Shown: one piece after another, positions 9,393 through 18,251 of the stretch | Position numbering within the stretch: the first letter of the stretch is position 1 | Layout: each line of letters opens with the position of its first letter | The notes under the pieces: generated by a model | Database searches by the model: none | The model's input: only the letters and a program-made list of their open reading frames with translations | What the model was told of the DNA's origin: nothing | Made by a program: the position numbers and the translations under genes | Origin: Paraburkholderia hayleyella | Lineage (GTDB): Bacteria > Pseudomonadota > Gammaproteobacteria > Burkholderiales > Burkholderiaceae | Reading direction: 5' to 3' | Assembly: GCF_009455685.1 (NCBI RefSeq) | Contig: NZ_QPES01000001.1 | Coordinates: forward strand, 1,736,001-1,800,000 | Length of the DNA: 64,000 bases

Positions 9393-9785
9393 ATGAAACT
9401 GAACTCTATCAGCCAGTACCTCGTCGTTGCCACGCTGGCCGCCGCGTCGGGCCTGGCTTGTGCACAAGGTTATTCAGGCCCGTCGGCGCCCAATTACAGT
9501 GGCCCGTCAACCATCGCCACCATGACGGTCAAGCAGTTGCTCGATAGCGGCGTGGATGACCAGCACGTCATCGTGCGCGGCAAGCTGGTGCGGCATACCG
9601 GTGGCGAGCATTACGTGCTGGCGGACGCCACGGGCGAAATCGAGGTTGAAATTTCATCCAAATACTTCCCCATCAATCAGACCATTTCGCCCGAAATGAA
9701 TGTGAGCCTGAGCGGGAAATACGATAAAAAAATGTTTGGTAAATCCCATCTGGATGTCAAACAAATGATTACCGTCGTGCAATAA
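9393..9785 (+). CDS. YgiW/YdeI-type BOF (OB-fold) periplasmic protein
   Basis: A 130-residue secreted protein: a signal peptide of about 24 residues ending in LACA, then a short Ser/Pro/Gly linker (YSGPSAPNYSGPS) and a bacterial OB-fold domain. The OB-fold signature is TVKQLLDSGVDDQHVIVRGK followed by YVLADATGEIEVEI, as in E. coli YgiW and YdeI. Those proteins are periplasmic and stress related. GAGGGA at 9381-9386 is a good ribosome site for ATG 9393. The gene is monocistronic. Confidence 0.85.
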   Translation: MKLNSISQYLVVATLAAASGLACAQGYSGPSAPNYSGPSTIATMTVKQLLDSGVDDQHVIVRGKLVRHTGGEHYVLADATGEIEVEISSKYFPINQTISPEMNVSLSGKYDKKMFGKSHLDVKQMITVVQ

Positions 9786-10092
9786 ATTCGCCCGTTTACG
9801 GGTTTTCCGCGGGGCAGGGTTCGTGCCTGTCCCGCGCAACTGTTGCACTGCACTATCCCGATTTTGTTGCGGTTACACTCTCGTTCAATACATTCCATCG
9901 CCGTTGCGCCTGGTTTTGTTGCATCTCATTTTGTCTTCGCCTATTCAACGATTCAACGGCGGTGATTCGCTGCGGCAAGACAACCTGAATCACCTGCACA
10001 CCCGAATCACCTGAATCACCTGAATGCCGCTACGCGCCAGGGTCTCTTGCCAGAGGCTCGAGTCGGGGAGCGGTTTTGTTTTCCTGATTTGA
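9786..10092. other. intergenic region with hairpin and GAATCACCT repeats
   Basis: An 11-bp GC-rich hairpin (arms 9808-9818 and 9826-9836) follows the BOF gene but has no T run on the plus strand. It may act as a weak terminator. At about 9985-10025 the word GAATCACCTG recurs in tandem. No gene is supported. Confidence 0.45.
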
Positions 10093-10779
10093 ATGGCATC
10101 CATGATCCATAGCCTGATTTCTGAAATCCTGTTTGGCGTTACCGGTTTGCTCAGCATCATCAACCCGTTTGGCATTGCGTTTGTTTTTCTGGACCGGACC
10201 GAATCGCTGAGCCCTGACGAGCGCGCCGTGTTGGCCAAACGCATTGCGATCAATGCCTTTTGCGTTCTACTCGTGGTGTTTTTTGCCGGAACGCCGATCC
10301 TGCATTTTTTCGGTATTTCGATGGAGGCGTTGCGTATTGGCGGTGGTCTGGTGGTTGCGGTAAGCGGCTGGCAGATGCTCAACGCGCCCGATACCCCGCA
10401 GCGGCCCGCGTCGGATGTCAGGCCCGTGGATGCGGATAACGCCATGTCACGCGCGTTCTTTCCCCTGACTATTCCATTGACAACGGGTCCCGGTACCATG
10501 GCAACGGCGATCGCGCTGAATGCGAACCGGGCTCACAAGCTGACGGATTTCATGTTGTCGATGGTCACCACGATATCGATTGCGCTGATCGTGGCGCTGG
10601 TCATCTATTTCATTTACAGCCGCGCTGCGACCTTTGCCCGATACCTGGGCGCAGAGGGCACAAAGGTCGCGCTGCGGGTGTCCGCCTTTTTGCTAATGTG
10701 CGTGGGCGTGCAGATTATCTTGACAGGGTTGTCCGAATTTATTACCCCACTAGTGAGCGGCGCGCAGGCTCTGAATTAA
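10093..10779 (+). CDS. MarC family integral membrane protein
   Basis: A 228-residue inner-membrane protein with about six hydrophobic segments. The family motifs are the N-terminal SIINPFGIAFVFL and the central FFPLTIPLTTGPGTMATAIAL near residue 120. The function of MarC/YchE/YhgN proteins is not established; despite the name, a role in multiple antibiotic resistance is not supported for the family. Start at ATG 10093, with ATG 10102 as an alternative. The stop codon lies directly beside the 13-bp tandem repeat that follows. Confidence 0.88.
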   Translation: MASMIHSLISEILFGVTGLLSIINPFGIAFVFLDRTESLSPDERAVLAKRIAINAFCVLLVVFFAGTPILHFFGISMEALRIGGGLVVAVSGWQMLNAPDTPQRPASDVRPVDADNAMSRAFFPLTIPLTTGPGTMATAIALNANRAHKLTDFMLSMVTTISIALIVALVIYFIYSRAATFARYLGAEGTKVALRVSAFLLMCVGVQIILTGLSEFITPLVSGAQALN

Positions 10780-10780
10780 A

Positions 10781-10946
10781 CGCAACTGCGAAACGCAACT
10801 GCGAAACGCAACTGCAAAACGCAACTGCGAAACGCAACTGCAAAACGCAACTGCGAAACGCAACTGCAAAACGCAACTGCAAAACGCAACTGCAAAACGC
10901 AACTGCAAAACGCAACTGCAAAACGCAACTGCAAAACGCAACTGCG
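10781..10946. repeat. 13-bp tandem repeat, about 12.8 copies
   Basis: Units read CGCAACTGCRAAA, with R either A or G, starting at 10781 and every 13 bases to 10937, the last partial. The two variants alternate irregularly at first and the array ends with six to seven identical A-type units. The unit length is not a multiple of three. It begins immediately after the marC stop. Confidence 0.95.
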
Positions 10947-11053
10947 GCTGCGGTTTTTCGTGGGTTTTCAAGGCACTTCGTACGAACACAAGCTTGGCCG
11001 GAAGCGATGTCGACCGCTGAGCGTCTGTGACTATTTTCGACAGGAGACACACG

Positions 11054-11887
11054 ATGTGCCGCTGGCTTGCCTACACCGGAAATGCCATTTCACTCGAAGC
11101 CGTGCTGTTTCGGGCCAGGCATTCGCTGATCGACCAGAGCCTGCATTCGCGGTTGGGACAAACGACCACCAACGGTGACGGCTTTGGCGTCGGATGGTAT
11201 AGCCATCCCACCGTGCTGCCGTTTCGCTACCGCAGTGCGCATCCGGCCTGGAGCGATCGAAATTTGCGCGATACCGCACGGGCGATTCATTCACCGCTTT
11301 TCGTCGCGCATATCCGCGCCGCGACCGATACGCCCGCGCAGGAAACCAACAGTCACCCGTTTCGCTATGGCCGCTGGCTGTTTATGCATAACGGCGTGGT
11401 GCGCGATTATCCGCGCGTCAAACGCGATTTGATGATGGCGATCAATGCCGAGCTTTTTCCGTTAATCGAAGGGTCAACAGATTCAGAAGTGCTGTTTTTT
11501 CTGGCGCTGACACTGGGTCTCGAACTCGATCCGGTGCGCGCGCTGGAACGGATGGTGGCGGTGGTCGAAGGGGTCGGCAAGCACCACGATGTCGAGCATC
11601 CACTCAATATGACTGTGTGCGCGACCGATGGCGAACAGCTCATCGCCGTGCGCTATTCGAGCGAGCGCCAGTCGCGTTCGCTTTTTCATAGCACCTCGTT
11701 TCACCAGTTGCACGCGCTTTATCCCGATGACGAGCGGATCAAGGCGGCCGGTGACGACGCGCTTCTTGTACTGTCCGAGCCGCTGATCGATTTGCCCGGC
11801 TGGTGGCAAGAAATTCCTGAATCCACGGTTGTGATCGCGCGAGGGGGCGCGATCGAACAGCGTCCGTTCACGCCGCATCTGGCATGA
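11054..11887 (+). CDS. class II glutamine amidotransferase (YafJ-like)
   Basis: N-terminal-nucleophile amidotransferase domain protein, 277 residues. Cys2 (MCRWLAYTGN) becomes the nucleophile after removal of Met1. Other Ntn motifs are TNGDGFGVGWY near residue 40, HIRAATDTPAQETNSHPF and MHNGVVRDYP. It resembles E. coli YafJ and the EgtC-type proteins, whose acceptor is usually unknown when the gene is alone. ATG 11054 follows CAGGAG at 11041-11046. Its TGA overlaps the start of the next gene in an ATGA, so both are probably translated from one mRNA. Confidence 0.88.
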   Translation: MCRWLAYTGNAISLEAVLFRARHSLIDQSLHSRLGQTTTNGDGFGVGWYSHPTVLPFRYRSAHPAWSDRNLRDTARAIHSPLFVAHIRAATDTPAQETNSHPFRYGRWLFMHNGVVRDYPRVKRDLMMAINAELFPLIEGSTDSEVLFFLALTLGLELDPVRALERMVAVVEGVGKHHDVEHPLNMTVCATDGEQLIAVRYSSERQSRSLFHSTSFHQLHALYPDDERIKAAGDDALLVLSEPLIDLPGWWQEIPESTVVIARGGAIEQRPFTPHLA

Positions 11888-13251
11888 GACGTGAGGGCAT
11901 GGATCCCACGAGCTCAATGAGCGCGTCAGGCTCATCACTCATGGCGAAGGTGGCACCGCAGGCGCCAGAGGCGGGACGATGGCTCGACGCGGCACTTGCC
12001 GCGCAGGAAGCGGGACGTCTGACGGAGGCGCTGGCCGCCTATGAGCAACTGCTGACATTCGCCCCCGAGCATGTGCTGGGCTGGAACAATCTGGCGAATC
12101 TGTTGCGCCAGAGCGGCCGCTGCCTTGAGGCCGAAACAGCCTATCGGCGCGCGCTTGAATGGGCGTTGGCACGGGCCCCTGTGCTAACACCTGAATCCGC
12201 GCTAGAGCGCGCGCAGATTTACGCCAACTGGGGCGGCGTGCTGGAGGACCTGGGGCGCCTGGCCGAAGCCGAGGCGGCCTATCGCCATGCCGTGGCGCTC
12301 GCGCCTGAGTGGGCTCCTGCGCAATTTAACCTTGGCTTGCTGTTGCTCAGCCAGGGACGTTATGCCGAAGGCTGGCACCATTACGAGGCACGCAAGGCCG
12401 TCTTCGCTGAACATGGGACACTGCCGTTTCCTGAATGGCAGGGTGAGTGTCTGCAAGGCCGTTCGCTTTTGTTATTGCCCGAACAGGGCTATGGCGACAC
12501 GCTTCAGTTTGTACGCTACGCCAGGCTGTTAAAAGAGCGCGGCGTGGCGCACCTCTCGCTCCTTTGCGCTGACGCTCTGGCGCCGCTACTGCAAACACAG
12601 ACAGCCATCGACCACCTGATCACGCGGCCTGAGACACTCTATGCCCACGATTTCTGGATCTCTCTGGCGAGCCTGCCTTACCGTTTTGGCACGCTACCCG
12701 ACACGATTGCTGCGCCGCCTTACCTGAAGGTGCCCGCTGAGCGCGAAGCGTTGTGGCGTGATTGCCTGCCGCCTGCCGCATGGCGTGTTGGCCTCGCATG
12801 GAAGGGCAGTGCCTGGCATGAGAATGATGCGCATCGTTCCTTGCCGCACTTTTCAGTGTTGCAGCCGCTGTGGTCGCTGGCAGGGGTGCAGGGGGTGCAG
12901 TTTGTGAGCTTGCAAAAAGGTGAGGGCGAGGGTGAAAGCGAAGCCTGTGCGGCACAGCAACCCGTGATTGCAGCGGGCGCGGCATTGCGCGATTTTGCCG
13001 ATACAGCGGCCCTGGTGGCGCAAATGGATTTGATTGTGTCTGTGGATACAGCGTTGGCGCATCTGGCAGGCGCGCTCAATGTGCCCTGCTGGGTGATGCT
13101 GCCGCGGCATGGTGTTGACTGGCGCTGGCTGAGACACGGCGAACACACGCCATGGTATTCGCCTTCGCTGCGCTTGTTTCGCCAGCAAGAAGCGGGAGAC
13201 TGGCGCACGGTGGTTGATGACATCGCCTTGCAGTTGCGCAGGCTGAGGTAA
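11884..13251 (+). CDS. TPR protein with glycosyltransferase-like C-terminal domain
   Basis: 455 residues. Residues about 28-180 hold tetratricopeptide repeats, seen as DAALAAQEAGRLTEALAAYE, GWNNLANLLRQSGR and NWGGVLEDLGRLAEAEAAYR. The C-terminal half, from about 195, resembles GT9/ADP-heptose-transferase-like domains attached to TPRs: LPEQGYGDTLQFVRYARLL and, near the end, LIVSVDTALAHLAGALNVPCWVMLP. Such proteins are common in betaproteobacteria and their acceptors are unknown. It overlaps the amidotransferase stop by ATGA. Confidence 0.8.
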   Translation: MRREGMDPTSSMSASGSSLMAKVAPQAPEAGRWLDAALAAQEAGRLTEALAAYEQLLTFAPEHVLGWNNLANLLRQSGRCLEAETAYRRALEWALARAPVLTPESALERAQIYANWGGVLEDLGRLAEAEAAYRHAVALAPEWAPAQFNLGLLLLSQGRYAEGWHHYEARKAVFAEHGTLPFPEWQGECLQGRSLLLLPEQGYGDTLQFVRYARLLKERGVAHLSLLCADALAPLLQTQTAIDHLITRPETLYAHDFWISLASLPYRFGTLPDTIAAPPYLKVPAEREALWRDCLPPAAWRVGLAWKGSAWHENDAHRSLPHFSVLQPLWSLAGVQGVQFVSLQKGEGEGESEACAAQQPVIAAGAALRDFADTAALVAQMDLIVSVDTALAHLAGALNVPCWVMLPRHGVDWRWLRHGEHTPWYSPSLRLFRQQEAGDWRTVVDDIALQLRRLR

Positions 13252-13328
13252 ACCGGCTCGGTGTTCTTTATCCGCATGTTCCCGGATTCCCGGATTCCCG
13301 GAGAATCGCAAACAAGAACCGTGAGCCC

Positions 13329-13363
13329 ATCGCCGCGCCGGCATTCCTGCCCGGCGCGGCGAT
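13329..13363. terminator. strong hairpin between convergent genes
   Basis: Perfect 13-bp GC-rich stem (13329-13341 with 13351-13363) and a 9-base loop, followed by only three T. It lies between the ends of the TPR gene and puuD and probably serves both. The word ATTCCCGG recurs just upstream at about 13277-13300. Confidence 0.65.
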
Positions 13364-13392
13364 TTCAAGTGACGCCTGTGGTTTAGCCGGGT

Positions 13393-14586
13393 TTATTTAT
13401 TCGCTCCGCTCTGAAACCACATGGCGATCTTTTGCCGCTCCTCGTCAGTCATTTTCGTGACATTGCCAAGAGGCATGGCCTTGAGCGTGACCGACTGCTG
13501 ATAAATCTGCTGTGCGTGCTTTGAGATTTCATCGGGCGTATCGAGCAGCACGCCCGCGGGCGCACTGCCCATCATCGTCGGGTGCGACGAGTGGCAAGTG
13601 GCGCAACGTTGCTCGACCACATGGGTAATGTCGGCGATACGCACGACCGGCGCACCGGCTGCTTGCACGACCGGCACAACGGGTTTGGGCATGGTCCAGC
13701 CGAGCGCGGCAAACATCAGCACGACACCGATGACGGGCAAATACCACAACACTTGGCCGCGATGACGCATCACGAAGAATTGCCGGATCAGCGCACCGGC
13801 CAGCATGATGATGACCAGCACCGCCCAGTTGTAAGGATGGGTGTAGGTCATGGCGTAGTGGTTCGACAACATGGCGAACACTACGGGCAGCGTGAAATAG
13901 GTGTTGTGCACCGAGCGTTGCTTGCCGCGCTTGCCGTAGACCGGGTTTGGTGTGTCGCCCTTGAGCATCGCCGCGACCATCTTGCGCTGGCCAGGAATAA
14001 TGACGAAAAACACGTTCGCCGACATGATCGTGGCGAGCATCGCACCCATGATCAGGTACGCGGCACGGCCGGCGAAGATATGGCAGGCCAGCCATGCGGC
14101 GATCAGTACATACAGGCCCACGCAGATGCCGAGCATCCGGTCGCGGTTGCCAAGCAGGCGGCACAGCGAGTCATACACAATCCAGCCCGCCGCAAGAAAA
14201 CCCAGCGCCGAGGCGATGGCCACAACCGGGCCCATGTCCAGCACGTTTTTATCGATGAGATAGGTGTTCGGGGCAAAAAGGTACAGCACCATGAACAGCG
14301 CAAAACCGGAAAGCCAGGTGGTGTAAGAGGGCCACTTCGACCAGTGCAGGTCGTCGGGCATTTCGGGCGGGGCGACCGTGTATTTTTGCATGTTGTAGAA
14401 ACCGCCACCATGCACATGCCACAACTCGCCAAATACACCGCGCCGCCTCTGGTTTGGGTCTTGCGGTGGTTTCAGGCTGTTATCCAGGGCCACGAAGTAA
14501 AACGATTCGCCGATCCATGCGATCGCAACGATCACGTGAAACCAGCGGATCGCCAGATTGAGCCAGTCGGTTATAAAGCCTTCCAT
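13393..14586 (-). CDS. puuD: urate hydroxylase PuuD (membrane protein with cytochrome c domain)
   Basis: Oxidises urate to 5-hydroxyisourate at the membrane, passing electrons through its own cytochrome c. The 397-residue protein has a hydrophobic N-terminal region of about eight membrane segments (residues 10-295). The C-terminal haem domain has CATCH at residues 328-332 and a distal Met-containing segment, LKAMPLGNVTKMT. The early motif VAIAWIGESFYFVALDN is typical of the family. ATG 14586 (MEGFITDW) was chosen because a GAGGAGGCG ribosome site precedes it; upstream in-frame codons are low complexity. uraH lies 170 bases upstream on the same strand. Confidence 0.92.
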   Translation of the reverse strand: MEGFITDWLNLAIRWFHVIVAIAWIGESFYFVALDNSLKPPQDPNQRRRGVFGELWHVHGGGFYNMQKYTVAPPEMPDDLHWSKWPSYTTWLSGFALFMVLYLFAPNTYLIDKNVLDMGPVVAIASALGFLAAGWIVYDSLCRLLGNRDRMLGICVGLYVLIAAWLACHIFAGRAAYLIMGAMLATIMSANVFFVIIPGQRKMVAAMLKGDTPNPVYGKRGKQRSVHNTYFTLPVVFAMLSNHYAMTYTHPYNWAVLVIIMLAGALIRQFFVMRHRGQVLWYLPVIGVVLMFAALGWTMPKPVVPVVQAAGAPVVRIADITHVVEQRCATCHSSHPTMMGSAPAGVLLDTPDEISKHAQQIYQQSVTLKAMPLGNVTKMTDEERQKIAMWFQSGANK

Positions 14587-14756
14587 GAAACGCCTCCTCT
14601 TCATCTTCGTTGTAGGCCAGGCGCTGGGTGCACAAGGGTGCTGCCAGCAGCGGCTGGCGGAGTGCGGGCGTGGGTCGCGGGTACCCACCGCTTTTCGCAT
14701 CCGTTTGTGGTTGATTGAGCGCAGCGTTGGCTGGCGCGATGTTGCACGTGGGCGGC

Positions 14757-15116
14757 CTAGCTGCCGCGATAAGTGCTGTATGACCAGGGCGAGACGAGCA
14801 GGGGCACGTGATAGTGCGCGCTGGCATCTGCAACGCCGAAGCGCAGCACGACCTGATTGACAAAGGGCGGGGTCGGCAGCGGCGTGCCAGCGGTGTTCGC
14901 CGCGAAATAGGCGCCTGCATGAAAGACCAGTTCGTATTCACCGGCGACGAGCGCCGCGCCTTCGAGCAGAGGCTCGTCGCAGCGGCCGTCATGATTGGTG
15001 ACGGTCGTTTTGAGGGCGCGACGGGTGTGGCCATCGAGGGCAAAAAGCTCAACCTTGATTGCCGCGCCTGGGCGGCCATTCGCAGTGTCGAGCACGTGGG
15101 TGGTGAGTTTTCCCAT
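14757..15116 (-). CDS. uraH: hydroxyisourate hydrolase
   Basis: Transthyretin-like enzyme hydrolysing 5-hydroxyisourate to OHCU, between PuuD and UraD in the pathway. 119 residues, starting MGKLTTHVLDTANGRPGA, which contains the catalytic His7 and the family N-terminal signature. It ends in the diagnostic YRGS tetrapeptide. Arg and His residues of the middle strands (RCDEPLL, AHYHVPLLVSPWSYSTY) are conserved. The open frame continues upstream to 15395 but ATG 15116 is fixed by the family N terminus. Confidence 0.95.
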   Translation of the reverse strand: MGKLTTHVLDTANGRPGAAIKVELFALDGHTRRALKTTVTNHDGRCDEPLLEGAALVAGEYELVFHAGAYFAANTAGTPLPTPPFVNQVVLRFGVADASAHYHVPLLVSPWSYSTYRGS

Positions 15117-15581
15117 TCGCTGTTGTCCTTGTGTGAGTGGTGAGTGGTGAACTGTGAGGTCATGGCGAAGTTTCAGCGGCACGCCGATTCGGACCGCGCC
15201 TGGCGGCGAATCGAGGCTCCCTGACGCGTGGCTGCCCGTGGCCGTTGGCAGAGGGTGGCGTGCACTGTGGCCGCCATTGTAGAAAGATGCACCCCGCAGT
15301 GCGCGAGCGATACAAAAGATAAGCCAGCCGACATGACGGCTGACTGAAAGCATAGGGGCGGGCCTGTCAGGCCAGCAGGACACGGTACTAGACACGGCAC
15401 TATATGCGGGTGAATAGAATCGGCATCACTACGATGAGGATTGTCAGCGCAATTTTGACCGGAGAAAGTGCGGCTCGTGCGCTGCGTGTGGCGCCTCCCG
15501 AAGACGGCGCCGGTTCGCTGGGTAACCGGGGTTTTACTGAGCGGGTTTTGTTTTCACGGGAGAGCCAGGGTGTCGCACACA
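15117..15581. other. divergent intergenic region, uraH / 8-oxoguanine deaminase
   Basis: About 465 bases between divergently transcribed purine genes, expected to hold both promoters and possibly sites for the LysR regulator encoded downstream. No clear T-N11-A palindrome or -35/-10 pair could be assigned by eye. The frame of the deaminase is open upstream of its start but the residues have no family resemblance. Confidence 0.45.
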
Positions 15582-16949
15582 ATGAAGTCTGGAAAAACGC
15601 TGCTGGTCAAGCATGCCGAGATGCTGGTCACGATGGATGAGACGCGCCGCGAAATGCGTGACGCGGGCCTGTATATCGAAGACAACCGCATCGTTGCGGT
15701 GGGGCCCAGTGCGACGCTGCCGGATACCGCCGATGAAGTGCTCGATCTCGCGGGCCACCTGGTCATCCCAGGGCTGATCAACACGCATCACCACATGTAT
15801 CAGAGCCTGACGCGGGCGCTGCCTGCGGCGCAAAACGCGGAGCTGTTCGGCTGGCTCACGAACCTGTACAAGGTCTGGGCTCATCTCACGCCGGAGATGA
15901 TCGAGGTTTCCACCCTGAGCGCCATGGCGGAGCTGCTGCTCTCCGGCTGCACGACTTCGAGCGACCATCTGTATCTCTATCCGAATGGCAGCCGCCTCGA
16001 TGACAGCATCGTCGCAGCGCAGCGTATCGGCATGCGTTTTCATGCTAGCCGCGGCAGCATGAGCGTGGGCCAGTCAGCGGGCGGTTTGCCGCCTGACGCG
16101 CTCGTCGAGCGCGAAGCCGACATCTTGCGCGACACCCAGCGTCTGATCGAGACCTGGCACGATGCACAACGCTATGCGATGTTGCGGGTCGTGGTGGCGC
16201 CTTGTTCGCCGTTTTCGGTGAGCCGCGATTTGATGCGGGAATCGGCCGCCCTGGCTCGCCATTACGGCGTGTCGCTGCATACGCATCTTGCCGAGAACGT
16301 CAACGATATCGCCTACAGCCGCGAGAAATTTGGCATGACACCCGCTGAATATGTCCAGGATCTGGACTGGGTCGGCCGCGATGTCTGGCATGCGCATTGC
16401 GTGCAGCTCGATGAGCCGGGCATCCATCTTTTTGCTCGCACGGGCACGGGTGTAGCCCATTGCCCCTGTTCGAACATGCGTCTGGCTTCGGGGATTGCCC
16501 CGGTGCGGCGCATGCGGCTTGCCGGTGTGCCGGTCGGCCTTGGGGTTGACGGTTCCGCGTCGAACGATGGCGCGCAGATGGTGGGCGAGATGCGTCAGGC
16601 CTTACTGCTGCAGCGCGTCGGTTTTGGCCCCGATGCGATGACGGCGCGCGAGGCGCTGGAGATCGCCACGCTAGGTGGTGCCCAGGTGCTGAACCGCGAC
16701 GATATCGGGGCCCTCGCGCCTGGCATGGCCGCTGATTTTGTGGCGTTTGACTTGCGTCAGTTGAGTTTTGCGGGCGCGCTGCATGATCCCGTGGCCGCGC
16801 TGGTATTTTGTGCTCCTTCGCAAGTGGCCTATAGCGTGATCAACGGGCAGGTGGTCGTGCGCGAGGGTGTTCTGGCGACGCTCGAACTCGCTCCCGTGAT
16901 CGAGCGCCATAACCATCTCGCGCAGTCGCTTTATCAGGCCTCACATTAA
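15582..16949 (+). CDS. guaD: 8-oxoguanine deaminase (amidohydrolase)
   Basis: Cytoplasmic amidohydrolase of the guanine / 8-oxoguanine deaminase group, 455 residues. 8-oxoguanine is deaminated to urate, which PuuD here could then use. Metal ligands are visible: H-x-H in NTHHHMYQ at residues 69-71, His in HTHLAEN, His in WHAHCVQL and Asp in GVDGSASND. SGCTTSSDHLYLYPNG near residue 120 is characteristic of this branch. The start MKSGKTLLVKHAEMLVTMD at ATG 15582 fits the family. It converges with and overlaps the LysR gene by four bases. Use of plain guanine instead cannot be excluded. Confidence 0.85.
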   Translation: MKSGKTLLVKHAEMLVTMDETRREMRDAGLYIEDNRIVAVGPSATLPDTADEVLDLAGHLVIPGLINTHHHMYQSLTRALPAAQNAELFGWLTNLYKVWAHLTPEMIEVSTLSAMAELLLSGCTTSSDHLYLYPNGSRLDDSIVAAQRIGMRFHASRGSMSVGQSAGGLPPDALVEREADILRDTQRLIETWHDAQRYAMLRVVVAPCSPFSVSRDLMRESAALARHYGVSLHTHLAENVNDIAYSREKFGMTPAEYVQDLDWVGRDVWHAHCVQLDEPGIHLFARTGTGVAHCPCSNMRLASGIAPVRRMRLAGVPVGLGVDGSASNDGAQMVGEMRQALLLQRVGFGPDAMTAREALEIATLGGAQVLNRDDIGALAPGMAADFVAFDLRQLSFAGALHDPVAALVFCAPSQVAYSVINGQVVVREGVLATLELAPVIERHNHLAQSLYQASH

Positions 16950-18028
16950 CTCTGTGGAGGTGATGCAACGGTGGGCTGAGCGGTGGACTGAGCCGGCTTT
17001 TTTCCGCTGCGCGGGACCGGCTGGCTGGGGCTGGAACCCGGGCCAGGACTAGAACTGGCAAGGATGCTGGTACCGTCGTTATGGCTCCGTGGCGAGGGGG
17101 GGCGGCCGATCAGCGTTTTGGTGGCTTCCGCGATCAGCCCGCGTAACCAGCGCACTTCCTCTGAGTAATGGACACGCTCATGCCACAGCTGGTAGTACTG
17201 CATGGGCGGAAAATCGATGGGTGCGGGCATGACGGTTAGCGGTAAAAACTTCGCGTAATAGTCCGCGAAAAGCCGTGTTGTCGTGAAGATCAGATCGGAT
17301 TTGATCAGCACATAAGGTGCGAGATTGAAATAGGGCAGGGTGACGACCACATGACGCTTGAGCCGCTCGCGCGCCAGATGCACGTCGATCGCGCCACGCT
17401 GTCCCACCGAATACGGTGTGGGCGCCAGATGCGGCGCATTCAGGTAGGCATCAAGCGTCAGTTCTTCGCGTTTGACAAACGGATGCAGGGTGCTCATCAA
17501 GCAGACAATCTGGTCCACAAAAAGATTGGACAGATGGAGCTGTTCAGGCGGCTCCGGCCAGTTGCCGATCACGACATCGAGCTTGCCTTCTTCCAGCGCT
17601 ATTTCGTAATCGAATGCAGGCCCGAGCGAATGAAATTCAAGTTTGGCCTGAGGCGCCGCGCGGCGAAAACACTCGACCACCGTCGGCACGAACAGCACAT
17701 TCAGATAATCCGGGCTGCCGATGCGGAAGCTGCGTATCGAGGTGGCCGGATTAAAATTGCGTTGCTGATATTTGATGCGCTCGATTTCTCCCAGTGCATT
17801 TTGCACGGGCTCAAGCAAACGCAGGCCGTATTCGGTTGGCACCATGCCAATCTTGCCGCGTACCAGCAACGGGTCGCCCGTGATGTCGCGCAGGCGGCGT
17901 AATGCGGCACTGATGGCGGGTTGCGACTGGTTGAGTTTGACCGCGGTACGGGTGACGCTGCCCTCGATTAGCAGCGTATGCAGGACACGCATCAGATAGG
18001 TGTCGATTGCCTCGCGTTGCTGGCTCAT
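16946..18028 (-). CDS. LysR-type transcriptional regulator
   Basis: 360 residues: N-terminal winged HTH (MRVLHTLLIEGSVTRTAVKLNQSQPAISAALRRL, described by its helix-turn-helix at about residues 24-50) and a substrate-binding domain to about residue 305. A Ser/Pro-rich tail of roughly 50 residues follows that other LysR proteins lack. It is convergent with the 8-oxoguanine deaminase and divergent from the dehydrogenase at 18252. Control of the purine genes is possible from position but not shown. Confidence 0.88.
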   Translation of the reverse strand: MSQQREAIDTYLMRVLHTLLIEGSVTRTAVKLNQSQPAISAALRRLRDITGDPLLVRGKIGMVPTEYGLRLLEPVQNALGEIERIKYQQRNFNPATSIRSFRIGSPDYLNVLFVPTVVECFRRAAPQAKLEFHSLGPAFDYEIALEEGKLDVVIGNWPEPPEQLHLSNLFVDQIVCLMSTLHPFVKREELTLDAYLNAPHLAPTPYSVGQRGAIDVHLARERLKRHVVVTLPYFNLAPYVLIKSDLIFTTTRLFADYYAKFLPLTVMPAPIDFPPMQYYQLWHERVHYSEEVRWLRGLIAEATKTLIGRPPSPRSHNDGTSILASSSPGPGSSPSQPVPRSGKKPAQSTAQPTVASPPQS

Positions 18029-18251
18029 GAATTCTCCTTAATATATCTTCTGTATAACATCAGCCTCTGAGACATGTGACTTTTAATATGGACATCGAAT
18101 GGCGTCAAGGTAGGGTTACCCACAGGTCACCTGCAAAATCCAGCTGAACAAACGCATAAATAAAGACGCAAGGCGCGTATTCGTCTATCTTTGCCCACTC
18201 GAAACCAGGCAGGATTTTTTGGAAATAATTTGTAATTGTGAGGAATAACGC

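Noticed and set aside
13529..14164. Long ORFs in other frames over puuD, mrcA and the primase
   Set aside because: High-GC shadow frames: they overlap genes with clear catalytic motifs and have no motif of their own.
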